Notes: generated from the letters alone by a model not told the origin. DNA of 64,000 nt from Archegozetes longisetosus (GCA_018873245.2 JAEMBT020000007.1:5797129-5861128); one strand, 5' to 3'; positions 22,279 to 33,209 are shown, numbered from the stretch's first letter. Numbers and translations: made by a program.

Positions 22279-25200
22279 CTAAACTTTGCAGATACAATTT
22301 GTAAGAAGACAAAGAAAAAGCATTCCAAGTTGAACTGGATTTACTGCAAAATTCTTTTTGACACATGATACCAAACATTGACCAAATTTGACGATATCAT
22401 TCGGAGATATCGGAATAAACCTCAGTCGAGCTTCCACGGCACCCTTCCTAGCCTTTGCTCTAGATCTTTCTTTCGCTATTTTCAAAGCATTACGTGACTG
22501 AACTGGAGGCTGATCTTTCGAAAAGCATTTCCAACCGCATGAAAATATATCCACACAATTTCCATCAACGAGCCTGGTAACACATCCAGCCACACAGAAA
22601 CCTACACCGAATATACCTATTTTTCAACATGCAAAGTATTAGAGCTTTCCGAAAATTTAAGAATTTTATTGTCTTGAAGCCAATTATCTTCTCTTCTTCT
22701 AAAACTAGTTCTACTATAAGAAGTTTCTACACAAGAAATACAAACAATTCAACTTAGTTAATAACACTGTTAAGTGAATAAAGTTTTAAGGTCCGGCTCG
22801 CTATGGATATCAAAGACTATTATTCCAATGATTTTTCAAACTTAAGCGATCGAATCATACGAAGTTTGAGTCAACTCACGCTTTATTATCCTAAAGTTAA
22901 TTGCAACATATAGTCATTTTAGAATCAAATCTTTAAATTGTTGGACAATTCGTTAAATCAATAGTTGTTCATAAGCTACAAATATTGTTGATTCGGTTCC
23001 TGAAAGGGGAACTGGAACGGAATCGGAACTGCATTAAAATTTCTCAAAAGAGGGAGATAAGAACGGAACGAAATTTTAAATATTTAAAGAGAATGGAATA
23101 TAAACGGAACGTAATATAATGAACGTAAACAACTCTAGCATTAAGTCATTAATGCACGATACTGCAATTCTTTACAAAATCAGGGAAAGAATTCAATGTT
23201 TCATTTTATATTTCAAATTATATAAACAAATACTATATTAGATGATTGCAATACTTTGAGGCCATGTATTAAAAATATATCAAATCATTAGTGTCTCAAA
23301 TAGTTTAAACCAGAAATATCTGAATTTATTAAATCACTAAAACAGTAAATAATCTACAAATATTTAATTAAAATGTCAGAACAAGCAGTATTTTCTAATC
23401 AAAATAATATTGCGATTAGAGAATATTTTAAAATGAAAGGAATAAGAACGGAACGGGATTAAAAATTTTCTTAAGGAACGGTATAGAGACGGAACGGAAC
23501 GAAATTGAAAAGTCTTTTTAAGAACGGAATAGGAACGGAGCTGAGTTCAAAAATTTGAAACGGAATCAACACTAGCTACAAATACATTCGAAAGACTACG
23601 CAACACAAAAGATATCCGAGAGAGCTCGGATTAACATGTGAGCACTAATTAATGAAACTGAGTAAACTATTGAATAACTACGCTATTATTGGATCAATTT
23701 AACTATGAGTCAAGTTGTAGCCTAGATTCTATTAATTGTTTAGCATATTTTTATTCTTTGAGATTACCTTTCAAATAAAATAAGGATCAACTTAAAAAAG
23801 ATAAAAAGCAAAGAAAAATGCTTGGCACTTTCTAAAAAGCAAATAGAGAAAAGGATAAATTATTTACTGTTAATCACTTAAAGTCAATTAATATCCGAAA
23901 AGTACTACGTATCGGATTATCAAAAAAGTGGACAATAATTTACCATTAAAAAGGGCTGAAGGTCAAGGACGTAAAGCGGTAAAAATACCTAAAAACTTTG
24001 TTGAGTTGGTTGACGGCTGTATTGGCGTTACAAAGACAAGAGTGGCTAAGATGTTCAAAATAAGCCAAAAAACATGCCATAAAACTAATGAAGTTTTACC
24101 GAATCAAGCGATGTTAGTGTGAAACTAGACCTAAAGTTACAGAGAAACAAAAGATTTCGTAGAAAATCAAATTGAATAAAATGAGACACACTATCGCTAA
24201 GCCTTCAACAAAAGTGCAAATTGTAATCGACGATGATTTTCACTTCCCAATTAATTTCCGACATATCTCCCGATTCGAGACAAGAAATGCTCGACAAATG
24301 ATAGTTTCTATGCCTTTGATATCGAAAATGTCGAATAAAATGTACAAAAAGCTCAAGGAATTGACCCCATCGATGTGCCAAATCTATATGAGAGACATCT
24401 TGACAAGAATCAGAATTGCTGCCTATTAAGGCGTTCAATCATTGATTAATCGATACATTTTGCTTGTCTAATATCTAGTCTTTGGTTAGCACTAACCGAA
24501 TTTAAAAAACTTATCTTAAAAATTTAGATATCAAATTTTGAAAGTAGTCTCATTAATTAGTGTTCACATGTTAATTGGAACACTATTAGAGATAGAATCA
24601 AAAACATTGAGTAAAATTAACAATATTATTGGGATCGATCTGTGGAAAACTTTGTCATACCTTCATTAGAATAGTTCCTGCTTTAAGTTTAGATCATGCA
24701 TAAGCTTTCGATTTGGATGCAACAGAATTTTTTAGTAGTGATGCTGGTCTATCATCACTGAAAAAATACGTAAATTGGAAGTTGTATAATTGAGCTATAT
24801 TAGAGTTTGAAACCAGTCTAAACTCTGAACATTTTCAAGACTTGAGTACATGTTCCAACTATGCATTTAAAAAGATATTTGATTATATATTTCAATCAGT
24901 AGTCGGGTCTATTTGCTAAACCTTATATATTAATTTCTTCTCAACAAATATAGTTAAGCAGAAGTAGTTCTTGTAGTTTAGACCATTTCTTATGCATCTT
25001 TCAAGTCATCAAATTCTTTGAGTTCTATCTTATTTAATCATTTCTTTTACCTTAATTTATAGAATTTTGATTTGAAAATTCAATTTCTTTAGATCTTTGA
25101 TGTGCGAAATGCAAATTTAATTTAGAGAAATTATGGCAATAAGACTACATTTAATTATGAGTATGTGATACGAAGTGGAAAAATAGCTTTGAGACTTTTT

Positions 25201-25911
25201 ATAACGAGAAAGTGAGAAAATTTTCAATTTTCAGGATGTTTGGTTTTCTAACGAACTGAGTTTTGAAAAATTTCAAAACCTGATTCAACCGAGCCTTTAA
25301 TTTTAGATTCTGAGCTATTTGATTGCTGTTGCTCGTTTAAAATTTGATTGATATACATCTAAACTTCTTAATTGCTATTTATTGAACGATTTTTCACACA
25401 AGTAATCTCATTTGAAGTACTTTTGTACTGAATGCTTGAAAATAATGAATTCAAAATTAGCTTTGAATTAAACCCAGTCGAGTTTAGAAGACTCTTTTAT
25501 AAAATGAACCAATAAATAAGATGAAAAGTATTATTTCAGTAATAAAACTAAATTGAAATAATGATAACATACCTGAAATAGGATTATTTGCTTGGTAGTT
25601 AGCTATTTCATAGTGTTTCGCATAGTTTCCTTCGTATGAATCGTAATAATCCTCTAATCCTCTATAAGAGAATCTATCGTCTGAATATCTTCTGTAGCCA
25701 TGAACATAATCGAAATCATCATAAGAACCATAATCATTACTATAATCATAACCGTATCTGTAACTGGAGCCCGCTATTGATAAAAATTATGAGATTCATC
25801 TAAAGCTTGAAAATGCTCAACAGATTTGATTATCAAATCAATATTTTATTAAGTACCGTTTCCGATCAAAAGAAGCATAATAGCAATTGCTGTAACTTTG
25901 TTCTCAATCAT
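22279..25911 (-). CDS. 10-cysteine secreted protein gene C, three exons (197 aa)
   Basis: Exon 1 is 25911-25857 (signal peptide with core AIAIMLLLIG, donor GTACTT). Exon 2 is 25773-25573 (67 codons very rich in Tyr, Asp, Ser and Gly; donor GTATGT). Exon 3 is 22616-22279 (acceptor aatag). The phases 1 and 1 fit and the total is 594 nt. Exon 3 holds C-x3-C-x8-C-x5-C-x3-C, a basic Lys/Arg/Ala stretch, then C-x3-C-x17-C-x4-C-x-C. The second intron (about 2.96 kb) contains a hAT element and a dead mariner. The exon 2 to exon 3 join over that distance is supported only by phase, strand and family organisation. Exons 1 and 2 alone are well supported. Probably secreted and disulfide-rich. No known family recognised. 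Confidence 0.6.
22983..23574. mobile_element. hAT-type MITE with GGAACGG-rich ends, 8-bp TSD
   Basis: The TIRs TATTGTTGATTCGG and TAGTGTTGATTCCG (inverted at the right end) are flanked by GCTACAAA on both sides (22975-22982 and 23575-23582). Both halves are full of ggaacgg and gaacggaacg motifs, a known habit of some hAT families. No transposase. It lies in the inferred intron 2 of gene C. Confidence 0.85.
23915..24460 (+). pseudogene. Mariner/maT-like transposase remnant
   Basis: Broken frames on the plus strand give a helix-turn-helix (KIPKNFVELVDGCIGVTKTR, then VAKMFKISQKTCHK), a linker PKVTEKQ, the first catalytic aspartate region (IVIDDDFHF near 24217-24243) and a C-terminal piece (KKLKELTPSMCQIYMRDIL, TRIRIAAY, a stop, GVQSLI). 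The central part with the other catalytic acids is deleted and stops interrupt the frame. Confidence 0.65.
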
Positions 25912-26452
25912 TTTCCCAAATTCATGAATATCGTTATTATTTGTTCAGTTTCCTCATGAATGGAAACTATTCCATATGGTTTCTCACATAATCATTAACA
26001 GGACGTTATTTTCAAAGTATTCAATTACTCATTGGCATCGATTACTATAGTGTTTGAAAATAATTTGTTTCAAGGTTCAGTCTAAAAGCTTAATTGATAT
26101 AATACAAATTTTAAGCGAGTGATTGGCGAAAGAACAAATTTAAACATGAATTTAAAGATTTTAACTAAATCCTCGGAGAATAATAGTAGACATAAATCAA
26201 AACACAAGCTAACGCATTAGATTTTATTTATTTAACCAATTTTACCGAACTTTATATGTAAAACATTAAATAAAGGCAAATTAGAAGATCAAATTGAAAA
26301 GAAAATATAAACGCTAAAATTGTCAACTTAATTCTACCTAAAATTCAAAATTAGACCTCCTAGTTTGTTAAAATTATAAAACAATTGAAGATATTTTTCT
26401 CACAAAGTTTCACAAAATGTTACTCTCAATTTGACGGATAATCAGAATGTCG
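25912..26452. other. Intergenic between genes C and A
   Basis: Upstream region of gene C and 3' flank of gene A. No further feature recognised. Confidence 0.5.
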
Positions 26453-27226
26453 TTATCCCTTCTTTGCTTTACTTCTTGTATCAACGCTTCCCGGGAAGAC
26501 CTGATTACAAACACAAGTTTCAGAGATACACGTGAAGATCCTAACGAATGACTTCCAATCTGTGATTTGTTGATTGCTAACACACTCGCTAATACATTTG
26601 ATCTGATCAAAAATGATTTGAACACTGAACATGGGGCGCATACTTGCAGCTCTTGCCTTGATATCATTGTATGCAGTGGTATGTGATATTCTAAATCTTC
26701 GCGCCATCGCCGAAGTCATTTGCAAACATTGGTCGAGAAGACAAGGAGTCAGTTGATTGCATCGTTTTTCACTTAAAAACTCTGCGAAACAATCTTTAAC
26801 ACAATTACCGATCTCCAGAATTGACCCACCGGGGATTTTTCCGCTGGCAAATTCACGTTCCTTCCTGATATTAGTCGTAAAAAATTATGATTAAATTTAG
26901 TTTTGAATTCAAATTCTGGTCAATTGAAAACTATAGCTTTTAATATTCATAAACCCATGAATAAGCAATAGTTTAAAAAATATTGATGTATGAGTCATAC
27001 GGTTTTAATGCATAGTTTCTGATTCCTCTATACTTATCATAGAGGTATCTGTGATATATCTCTTCATCATTATCTTCATCATAATCATAAGCGTACTGTG
27101 AATTTGATGCTAGAATCCAAATAGAAGATATAATCATAAATAAAAATAAATCAATTAGTCAATAATAGTCATACATTGCATAAAAGTCAGAATCAACAAA
27201 ATAAGGAAAAGATTGAAGACTTTCAT
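26453..27226 (-). CDS. 10-cysteine secreted protein gene A, three exons (190 aa)
   Basis: Exon 1 is 27226-27175 (signal peptide, core FNLFLILLILTF; donor GTATGA). Exon 2 is 27109-27001 (acidic and Tyr-rich, with DYDEDNDEE; donor GTATGA). Exon 3 is 26864-26453 (acceptor tatcag). The phases 1 and 2 fit, 573 nt in total. Exon 3 has C-x3-C-x9-C-x5-C-x4-C, about 45 residues rich in Arg/Ala/Met/Ser, then C-x3-C-x17-C-x4-C-x-C with the signature ITDWKSF shared with gene B. It ends in a basic Arg-Ser-Lys-Ala-Lys-Lys tail. Likely exported, with about five disulfides. Function unknown. The exon order and donor sequences match gene B, which supports the model. Confidence 0.75.
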
Positions 27227-27757
27227 TTTTGAAAAATTGATATCCGCATTAATAAGTGTTAAATAGCAACAAAAAATAAAATTATATTTCATATATGTGT
27301 TACCTTATGTTTCAGTTATTAAATATTTTTTCATTAAGTTTAATGTTACCAAAGTTAGTTAATAGTTTCCTAAATCTTAGAAATATTAGATCGATGCAAA
27401 TTATTGAAAATGTATTCTTAACTACGAAGTCTTTATGTAATGCTAAAATTCATTAGTATATTAGGCATTTATCTATTACTGAAACTTTACTAACTTCAAT
27501 TTTTTATCTACCTAAAAGTGAACTAGTTTTCATCAAACTACAAACTAGTTAACAGTTTAAGCTCATAAATGAATTAACTTATGATCGACTCAAATGATAG
27601 GACAGTTCATTATTTATTTTAATTGATATAGAATTCCATAATCATACAACTTATCCCTATACAATACAGATAAGATTTTACTAGAATTTTCCCATATTTC
27701 ACCAAAAAATCCGCTATTTAGTTGATAGTCAAAGTCTTATTATCCATTTCTCTCTTT
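27227..27757. other. Intergenic between genes A and B
   Basis: No gene seen. It contains the presumptive promoter of gene A and 3' flank of gene B. Confidence 0.5.
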
Positions 27758-28469
27758 CTAAATGATCTCTTGTGTCTTATCATTTGTTCTTAGCATTTTA
27801 GCTCGATTTTGCGGAAATAGCCGAAAACAAACACAATCATCTACCAAACAATATAAGGCTTCACTGAATGATTGCCAATCAGAAATCGGATAGTGTTTAA
27901 TGCAATTGGCAACACATTCAAATACTTCAAATACTTTATTGATTTGGAAGCGAGCCGGTCCCGAAGTTATTGTCATTACATCTACTGCCATAGTTTCCGG
28001 TTTCTCAATGAAGCAGTCATAAGTACAAGGAAACAATTGAGGGCATTTATGATTACTCATCAAATTTGTGATACACTGGAAAATACATTGTGAAATTTTT
28101 ACCAATCGTCTGCCTCCGTTAACTGATTCATGTGCTTTGCTTTAATTAATAATATTTTATCATTAGATTGAATTTTTCATCAAAATTCTTATTAGATTTT
28201 AATTATAAACTTTAAATTCGGAAGGCTATATATAATAAATGATTAATTAATTTCTACTTTAATTTCATACACTTTGGATCCATAATTATGAACGAGTAAA
28301 TTGTCATTGTGGCGATGATTCTCTCGTTCCCAATGATATCTAGACTTCGTCTCTAGAATTAAAGCAGAAATACGTTATGAAATAAATAAAGAAGTTATAA
28401 CTTTGAATCAATAATACTTTGTGTAAGAGTAAGAATCAGTAAAGTGGCTGAAAGAATGAATGCTTTCAT
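27758..28469 (-). CDS. 10-cysteine secreted protein gene B, three exons (171 aa)
   Basis: Exon 1 is 28469-28418 (signal peptide, core FILSATLLILTLT; donor GTATTA). Exon 2 is 28352-28271 (basic, His/Asn-rich, with HWERENHRHND; donor GTATGA, as in gene A). Exon 3 is 28139-27758 (acceptor attaaag). The phases 1 and 2 fit, 516 nt. Exon 3 shows C-x3-C-x9-C-x5-C-x3-C (CPQLFPCTYDCF), a linker, then C-x3-C-x17-C-x4-C-x-C with ISDWQSF. Without splicing, exon 2 would run into a stop soon after the donor. A duplicated and broken copy lies at 35093-35752. No known family recognised. Confidence 0.75.
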
Positions 28470-29277
28470 TTTAGTAATCAGAATTTTACATCAGAATTAG
28501 TTACATATTCACTAAACCTTATGTTCTAATTATTATGTATTCTTCGTTTGAGGTTTTATATTACAAAAGTTAGTCAATTTTAATTTTAACGTCATTTTTG
28601 AAATAATATCCAAATATGACTCAATAGTAATTAAAATTCAATGACAGTACGCTATGAAATTTTGTACAAAACACGATTTGAAGTCTTTAGTATTCAACAA
28701 AACACAGTTATTATAAAAATATTGATCTCAATTTGTTCATAACTTTCTTGTTGATCAACTCATTTCAACAATTAGAGACATATTCTCAACAGGTTGTTTA
28801 AAAATAGCTGCATGTGGAATCTTAATCCTTCTAAAAGTTATGAAGTATTCAAATTTCGTTTATTAAACTTTAAAATATATATTCTTCAATGCTTTACAAT
28901 TTTTTGTTTTAATTAAGTTGCAATTAACGCATGTTAACAAAGTTGATGTCAGGTTGCACTTGTCAAAGTTTTATAAAATTTACCCTACAGCATAATCTTT
29001 AACAAAAATTGGGAAATAATGCAGATTAAACAATTTATAACATAAGTTGGCTTAACTATGGAATGTAGTGAGCATTGTCGTAAATCACACTCATGTCTAA
29101 GTTTAGTTAATGTAATGTAATATTGATGAGGGCAGACAAACTTAAGCCTATAAAGTATTAGTTGGCGTGACTTACAATAATAAATACTATATTCCACAGT
29201 AAAGCTCATAATTGATACAGGGATTAACTAATTGAAAATGAATTCTTATTTATTGAGAAATAATGCATCGGATCATA
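27960..29277. repeat. Segmental duplication, copy A
   Basis: Homologous to 35218-38117. It includes most of gene B (the first half of exon 3, exons 1 and 2), its upstream flank and a 3' block. It lacks the two transposons that interrupt copy B. Identity is high in the gene and at 29019-29277, and lower (by eye near 80-85%) in between. Confidence 0.85.
29019..29277. other. Unusually conserved block of the duplication, with Tc-like TIR string
   Basis: Compared with 37860-38117 it differs at only a handful of positions, whereas neighbouring duplicated DNA has diverged much more. It contains CACAGTAAAGCTCATAATT (29195-29213), which is also the terminal sequence of the Tc1-like element at 38721-39391. 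The minus-strand open frame through it differs between copies by three synonymous changes only. It may be a transposon piece, a recently converted segment or an untranslated region. Confidence 0.5.
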
Positions 29278-29444
29278 ACTCAAGTAGAACTAACTTTAAA
29301 AACGATTCAATTTAAATATAAAATTTGTAAATAATTAATTTATTGCTTAATACGATCTAAATATACTCATTTGAAAATACTATCAGTTTTATTAACATTG
29401 GAAATAGCATTAAATAATTATAACAATTTTTATAGACCATTGGG

Positions 29445-30603
29445 TCATTTTGACACATGAAATACCGTTCTAAGGTTAATAGACATAAGTTTACGCAAAA
29501 CAATTGATAGTAAAGCACTAAAAGCATCTCTAAACTCTTTTGTAAATATTGTATAAATAATTGGATTACACGCGGAATTAACAGCGCCCAACCAATCAAA
29601 CTTATCCAACAACTCAAACCCCTTTGATTCACAGTGTTTGCAAAATAATACCACAGTTACGGTTATAAAAAAAGGAGACCAACAAACTGTGAAACAACCT
29701 GTCACTACTGCAAGAGTGAGGATTAGCCTTCTTTCATGATTCGAATTTTCCACCTTTTCCTTTTGAGACTGCTTTTTCTCATCTTCTTCTTCTTGTGTCT
29801 TCACTACACATTCGTCTGGATTACTACTGGCGGGCATCGCTTCTAATTTGCTTTCTTGAGTTGAATTTGTGGCCCTACTATCAGTTGTATCTTGGGTAGA
29901 ATCTTGTAAATCCTTGTCATTTTTGAACTTATTTGCGCCTAATTTATTGGTAATTCTATTCTTCGCTACCTATTGAATAGAATGGTCATGTATTCATTTG
30001 TATATATGAACTTTTTTGCAATATTCTTACTCGAAATATTAGGACATAAAATATTACAACAGAAACCAATGGAATATAAAATGATACAACAGACGAAGTT
30101 AACGCGAACCCAATGTTAAGTGAAAAAAGACACTGTTTGGCATTTATTCTATCATAGAATTCGTCGTCCTTTAAAATCGCTCCAATTGTAGCGATAATCG
30201 CTGCTAAACCCCACGAAATAACGATCATAATAGTGATTCTTTTGGATGTTCTTTTATAGAAATATGTAACATCAGTTACAGACCAGTATCTATCCAGTGC
30301 TATCATAAACAAATGATGCATCGATGAGTTCGTCATCATAACAGCGATGAAAAAATATAATTCACACAAGAAAACGCCCAACATCCAATTTCCCGGTATT
30401 TTAGGTGCAATAAACGCTTCAATTGGCATAACAATAAGACCATAACTTAAGTCAGTGATGGCTAACGATAGTATTAAGTAGTTTTGCACTTTTCGTAACT
30501 TGCGATCATAAATTATAGCCGCAATAACTAATACATTACCCAATGTTGTTATTAAAATGACGCATCCAATAAATATGTACCATAAATATGATAACCAATT
30601 CAT
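29445..30603 (-). CDS. Biogenic-amine-class GPCR with altered ligand site, two exons (365 aa)
   Basis: Exon 1 is 30603-30031, intron 30030-29970 (GTAAG...ATAG, 61 bp), exon 2 is 29969-29445. Seven membrane segments can be traced. Visible class A marks are N1.50 (Asn23), LAITD with D2.50 (Asp51), C3.25 (Cys80), DRY (104-106), W4.50, P5.50, E6.30 (Glu270), CWSPFF (287-292) and NPIIY (326-330). TM5 serines 5.42, 5.43 and 5.46 (170, 171, 174) typical of amine receptors are kept. The residue at 3.32, normally the amine-binding Asp, is Ala87. Position 7.43, normally Tyr, is Ala320. Loop 3 is charged and of moderate length. The N-terminus is only a few residues and could be extended by an unseen exon. 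The tail is about 35 aa. An AATAAA lies at 29339-29344 on the minus strand. Related to octopamine/serotonin/dopamine-type receptors, but the ligand is probably not a classical amine. Confidence 0.85.
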
Positions 30604-31114
30604 GATTAAGTTATTATAACAAAAAAGTGTACTTATTATTACTAGATATTATTATTACTTAGATAAAAATAAAACGCACAATAGATAAACTGTTGTATTT
30701 ATTTGTGAATCGCATCCGGGAAAACGCTAGTATAGCTTATGATTTACTCTGAAACAGTTCTGATAGTGTTCTGTAAACTGAACAAGAATCAGCAAATGCC
30801 TAATCGGAAATTATTCTCGCTAAATTAAAACTACTAATAATAATTATTAAACTTATGTACTTTTTTAAACTTTTAATCGAGCTACAAGTAGCTATTTAAA
30901 AATACCATAAATAGTTAAAAAAAAAAGTATTTTGCCCGAAGAATTCTGCGAAACCCGAGAAAATATAGGTATCAAGTTCACATCCTTTTGCACACTCGTA
31001 CATTAGTGATAATCTGCTTTAATAATAATCATACACCGTTTTACAATTGAATCAATTTATCAGAAAACGACGTATTACCTAGTAAAGCACATATATTTGT
31101 AATAAGGAAATTAT
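30604..31114. other. Upstream flank of the receptor gene
   Basis: No feature recognised apart from AT-rich runs. Confidence 0.5.
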
Positions 31115-31640
31115 GTGACATTTTTTATCATAACTTTAAGATTTTTAAATTTTTACTTAATTAAAACAATTTTTTATAACAAAGGATATCCCAAATTAAT
31201 GTTTTATGAATTTGAAAACTTTAATTATATGATGAAATTCCGACGAATATTAATGAGATTTCCTTTAACTTCAGATCTAAACTTCATATGTAACTTTCAT
31301 TACAATGTTATAAAGAAGCATGATCTTTTTATTCAACTTTGTTACATAGATACTGATTCATATACTGATCTAATGTCTGTTTATCCATGTGATTTTATAA
31401 GAAAAAAGTTTTAAAAATATGTTGACATATCAGATTATCCTAAAGATCATTCCCGTTATAAAAATAAGTTTAAGAAAACTTTCAGAAAATTTAAAGATAA
31501 ATTGAATGTTATTCCGATAGATGAGTTTTGTGGATTGGGTTTGAAAATCATGAATCGAATATTAATTTGCTTTCTAATGCCAAATTGCTTTTTGATAATC
31601 GATTTTACTTACATAAATATATAGATGAAGCATTATTTTA
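31115..31640 (+). pseudogene. Protein-primed family B DNA polymerase fragment (Polinton/Maverick-like)
   Basis: The open piece 31115-31414 contains the palm motif C (CYIDTDSY, variant of YxDTDS). After a stop, the next stretch (about 31420-31545) continues with SDYPKDH, KFKDKLN and IPIDEFCGLG, in the order and spacing of Polinton-type polymerase B C-terminal parts. Only this short portion is present, with stops and no flanking integrase, capsid or ATPase gene. Known intact relatives replicate large eukaryotic DNA transposons or related viruses. This copy is inactive. Confidence 0.65.
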
Positions 31641-31663
31641 TATGTAATTTTTCTTAATTTAGA

Positions 31664-31815
31664 TTTCATTATTAATAATAAATATAATAGTGAATGCTGG
31701 AATCTTCCACTTAGAGATGATAAAGAGACGTGCCACGAAATCAATGAATATTGTGATTACGGATGCCACCTTTTAGCTGATCCAAGACGAAACAAAAAGT
31801 GCAAGGCGGACTAGA
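31664..31815 (+). other. Short open stretch with five cysteines, possible exon
   Basis: Following a ttaatttag acceptor-like string (31655-31663), about 45 codons are open and read as a Cys-containing peptide (ECWNLPLRDDKETCHE, then YCDYGCHLL, then KKCKAD and a stop). It could be the last exon of a secreted protein or the tail of the neighbouring polymerase remnant. No upstream exon was found. Confidence 0.25.
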
Positions 31816-31860
31816 GTATAAATTTTGTGAAAAATTTGATGTGTAGAAGGAATAAAATAT

Positions 31861-32789
31861 TGTGATATCAAATACAGTTTTTAAGGATTTGATCTCACAA
31901 TAGTTATATTTAGGAAAATAAACAGAGCATAAATAGTTCTGTGAAGATAATCGTTAATTATGCGTTACAGCGATTGCCGGCAACCAGGAGGTGCTGACAC
32001 TGTCTTAAAACGGAAACTTCAGTAACTAAAAGTTTGGAGCAGCGGTCAATTATTGCATAATTAAGCTATATCTAATAAATTATTGGTTTAACACATTTAC
32101 AGTTGCCTTTTATGTCATCAGATGATTTCTATGACGCTTCAATCAGCCAAACCAATCATGAGTTTACTCAAAACAATTTGAGTCACAGAGGTCATAATGA
32201 TCATAGGGGTCATAGTGATCATAACAGTTATGATTCAAATTGTTGCTTGTGAACGAAACGATTTGTTTGAATGATCTGAGCGTTATAGATATGATTTTAT
32301 GACATAATACGAAGCTTTGAACTGTTAAACCAATGATTAACCGTTTTGTTACGCTTAAATTAATTACGCAATAATTGACCGCTACCCTCAAATAGAATCT
32401 CAAACTTTTAGGACCCAACATCAGCAAGCAATAGCTGTGACGGGTCAGCCGCGATGATGATCCCAATAATGGGTCAAAGTGTTAAAAATAGAGCAATGGA
32501 GCAGTTATCGAGTAAGCGTTGGTCAGTTAGTGACCAACATTGATAATTATGGAAAATTTCACTGATTTTGTAAACACTTTCTATCCATATATATGGAGTG
32601 ACAAAATAGTCACTCTTCACTTCCCGAACAATCGTGAAAGTTGTCTCTTAAAATTGTTCAAAATTCTCTACTTATAACTTTTGATCTTAGTGTATTGACT
32701 ATTTTTGTCTTAAATCAGTAATACTCAAAAAGCGGATTAGTTTATTTTGTCGAATACAAGAAAACCTCTAAACGAAATTTGATATTACA
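31861..32789. mobile_element. Solo LTR, family 1 copy 2, with nested insertion, 4-bp TSD
   Basis: Homologous to 16085-16532. It starts TGTGATATC, ends GATATTACA and is flanked by ATAT (31857-31860 and 32790-32793). It is interrupted at about 31963-32442 by a foldback element. Removing that leaves about 449 bp, nearly equal to copy 1. Confidence 0.85.
31963..32442. mobile_element. Foldback element nested in the LTR
   Basis: The ends CGTTACAGCGATTGC and CGTCACAGCTATTGC (inverted) and inner inverted arms (AGCGGTCAATTATTGC near 32041, inverted near 32370) define it. Compared with LTR copy 1 there is no obvious target duplication. The centre includes a short repeat of gatcatag/ggtcatag (32187-32232). 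The open frame across it is incidental. Confidence 0.7.
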
Positions 32790-32793
32790 ATAT

Positions 32794-33209
32794 AATTTTT
32801 AAAAAGAAATTTGTCATGAACTTCCATATTTATTATCCATTTCGTTTCAAAGCCTACTTTACGTTTGATACGACATCATTTAACACGATATCTTTGGGAA
32901 CAATCATAAAACTGAGAGCATGACATCAAAATTAACTTTAGTACATATTTCAGTTTTCACTACACCAACACTTAAGTATGTCCTTTCATCACTTCCCAAG
33001 TCTTTCATAATGGGAACTAGCATTACAATAACTTTATTTCAACAATTATTCATTAACAAACACTTAAATGTTTTATAAATTCGATGAATTTATCTAGTAG
33101 AGCACTGTCGATATGAAATCTTCCCCGATTTTTATGGGCGTTTCGATCGCTTAGTACCTCTTAACCAATTTTATCAGTACGTGAGGCGTTCGCAGGCATT
33201 AAAATTGTG
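32794..33209. other. Gene-free interval
   Basis: Nothing recognised. Confidence 0.5.

Noticed and set aside
24205..24438. Minus-strand 77-aa ORF
   Set aside because: Antisense to the mariner-like remnant.
26410..26667. 85-aa minus-strand ORF
   Set aside because: Alternative frame of the gene A Cys exon.
27872..28093. 73-aa plus-strand ORF
   Set aside because: Antisense to the Cys exon of gene B.
32164..32466. 100-aa minus-strand ORF with a DHYDPYDHYD run
   Set aside because: Produced by the short gatcatag repeat in the centre of a foldback element inside an LTR.
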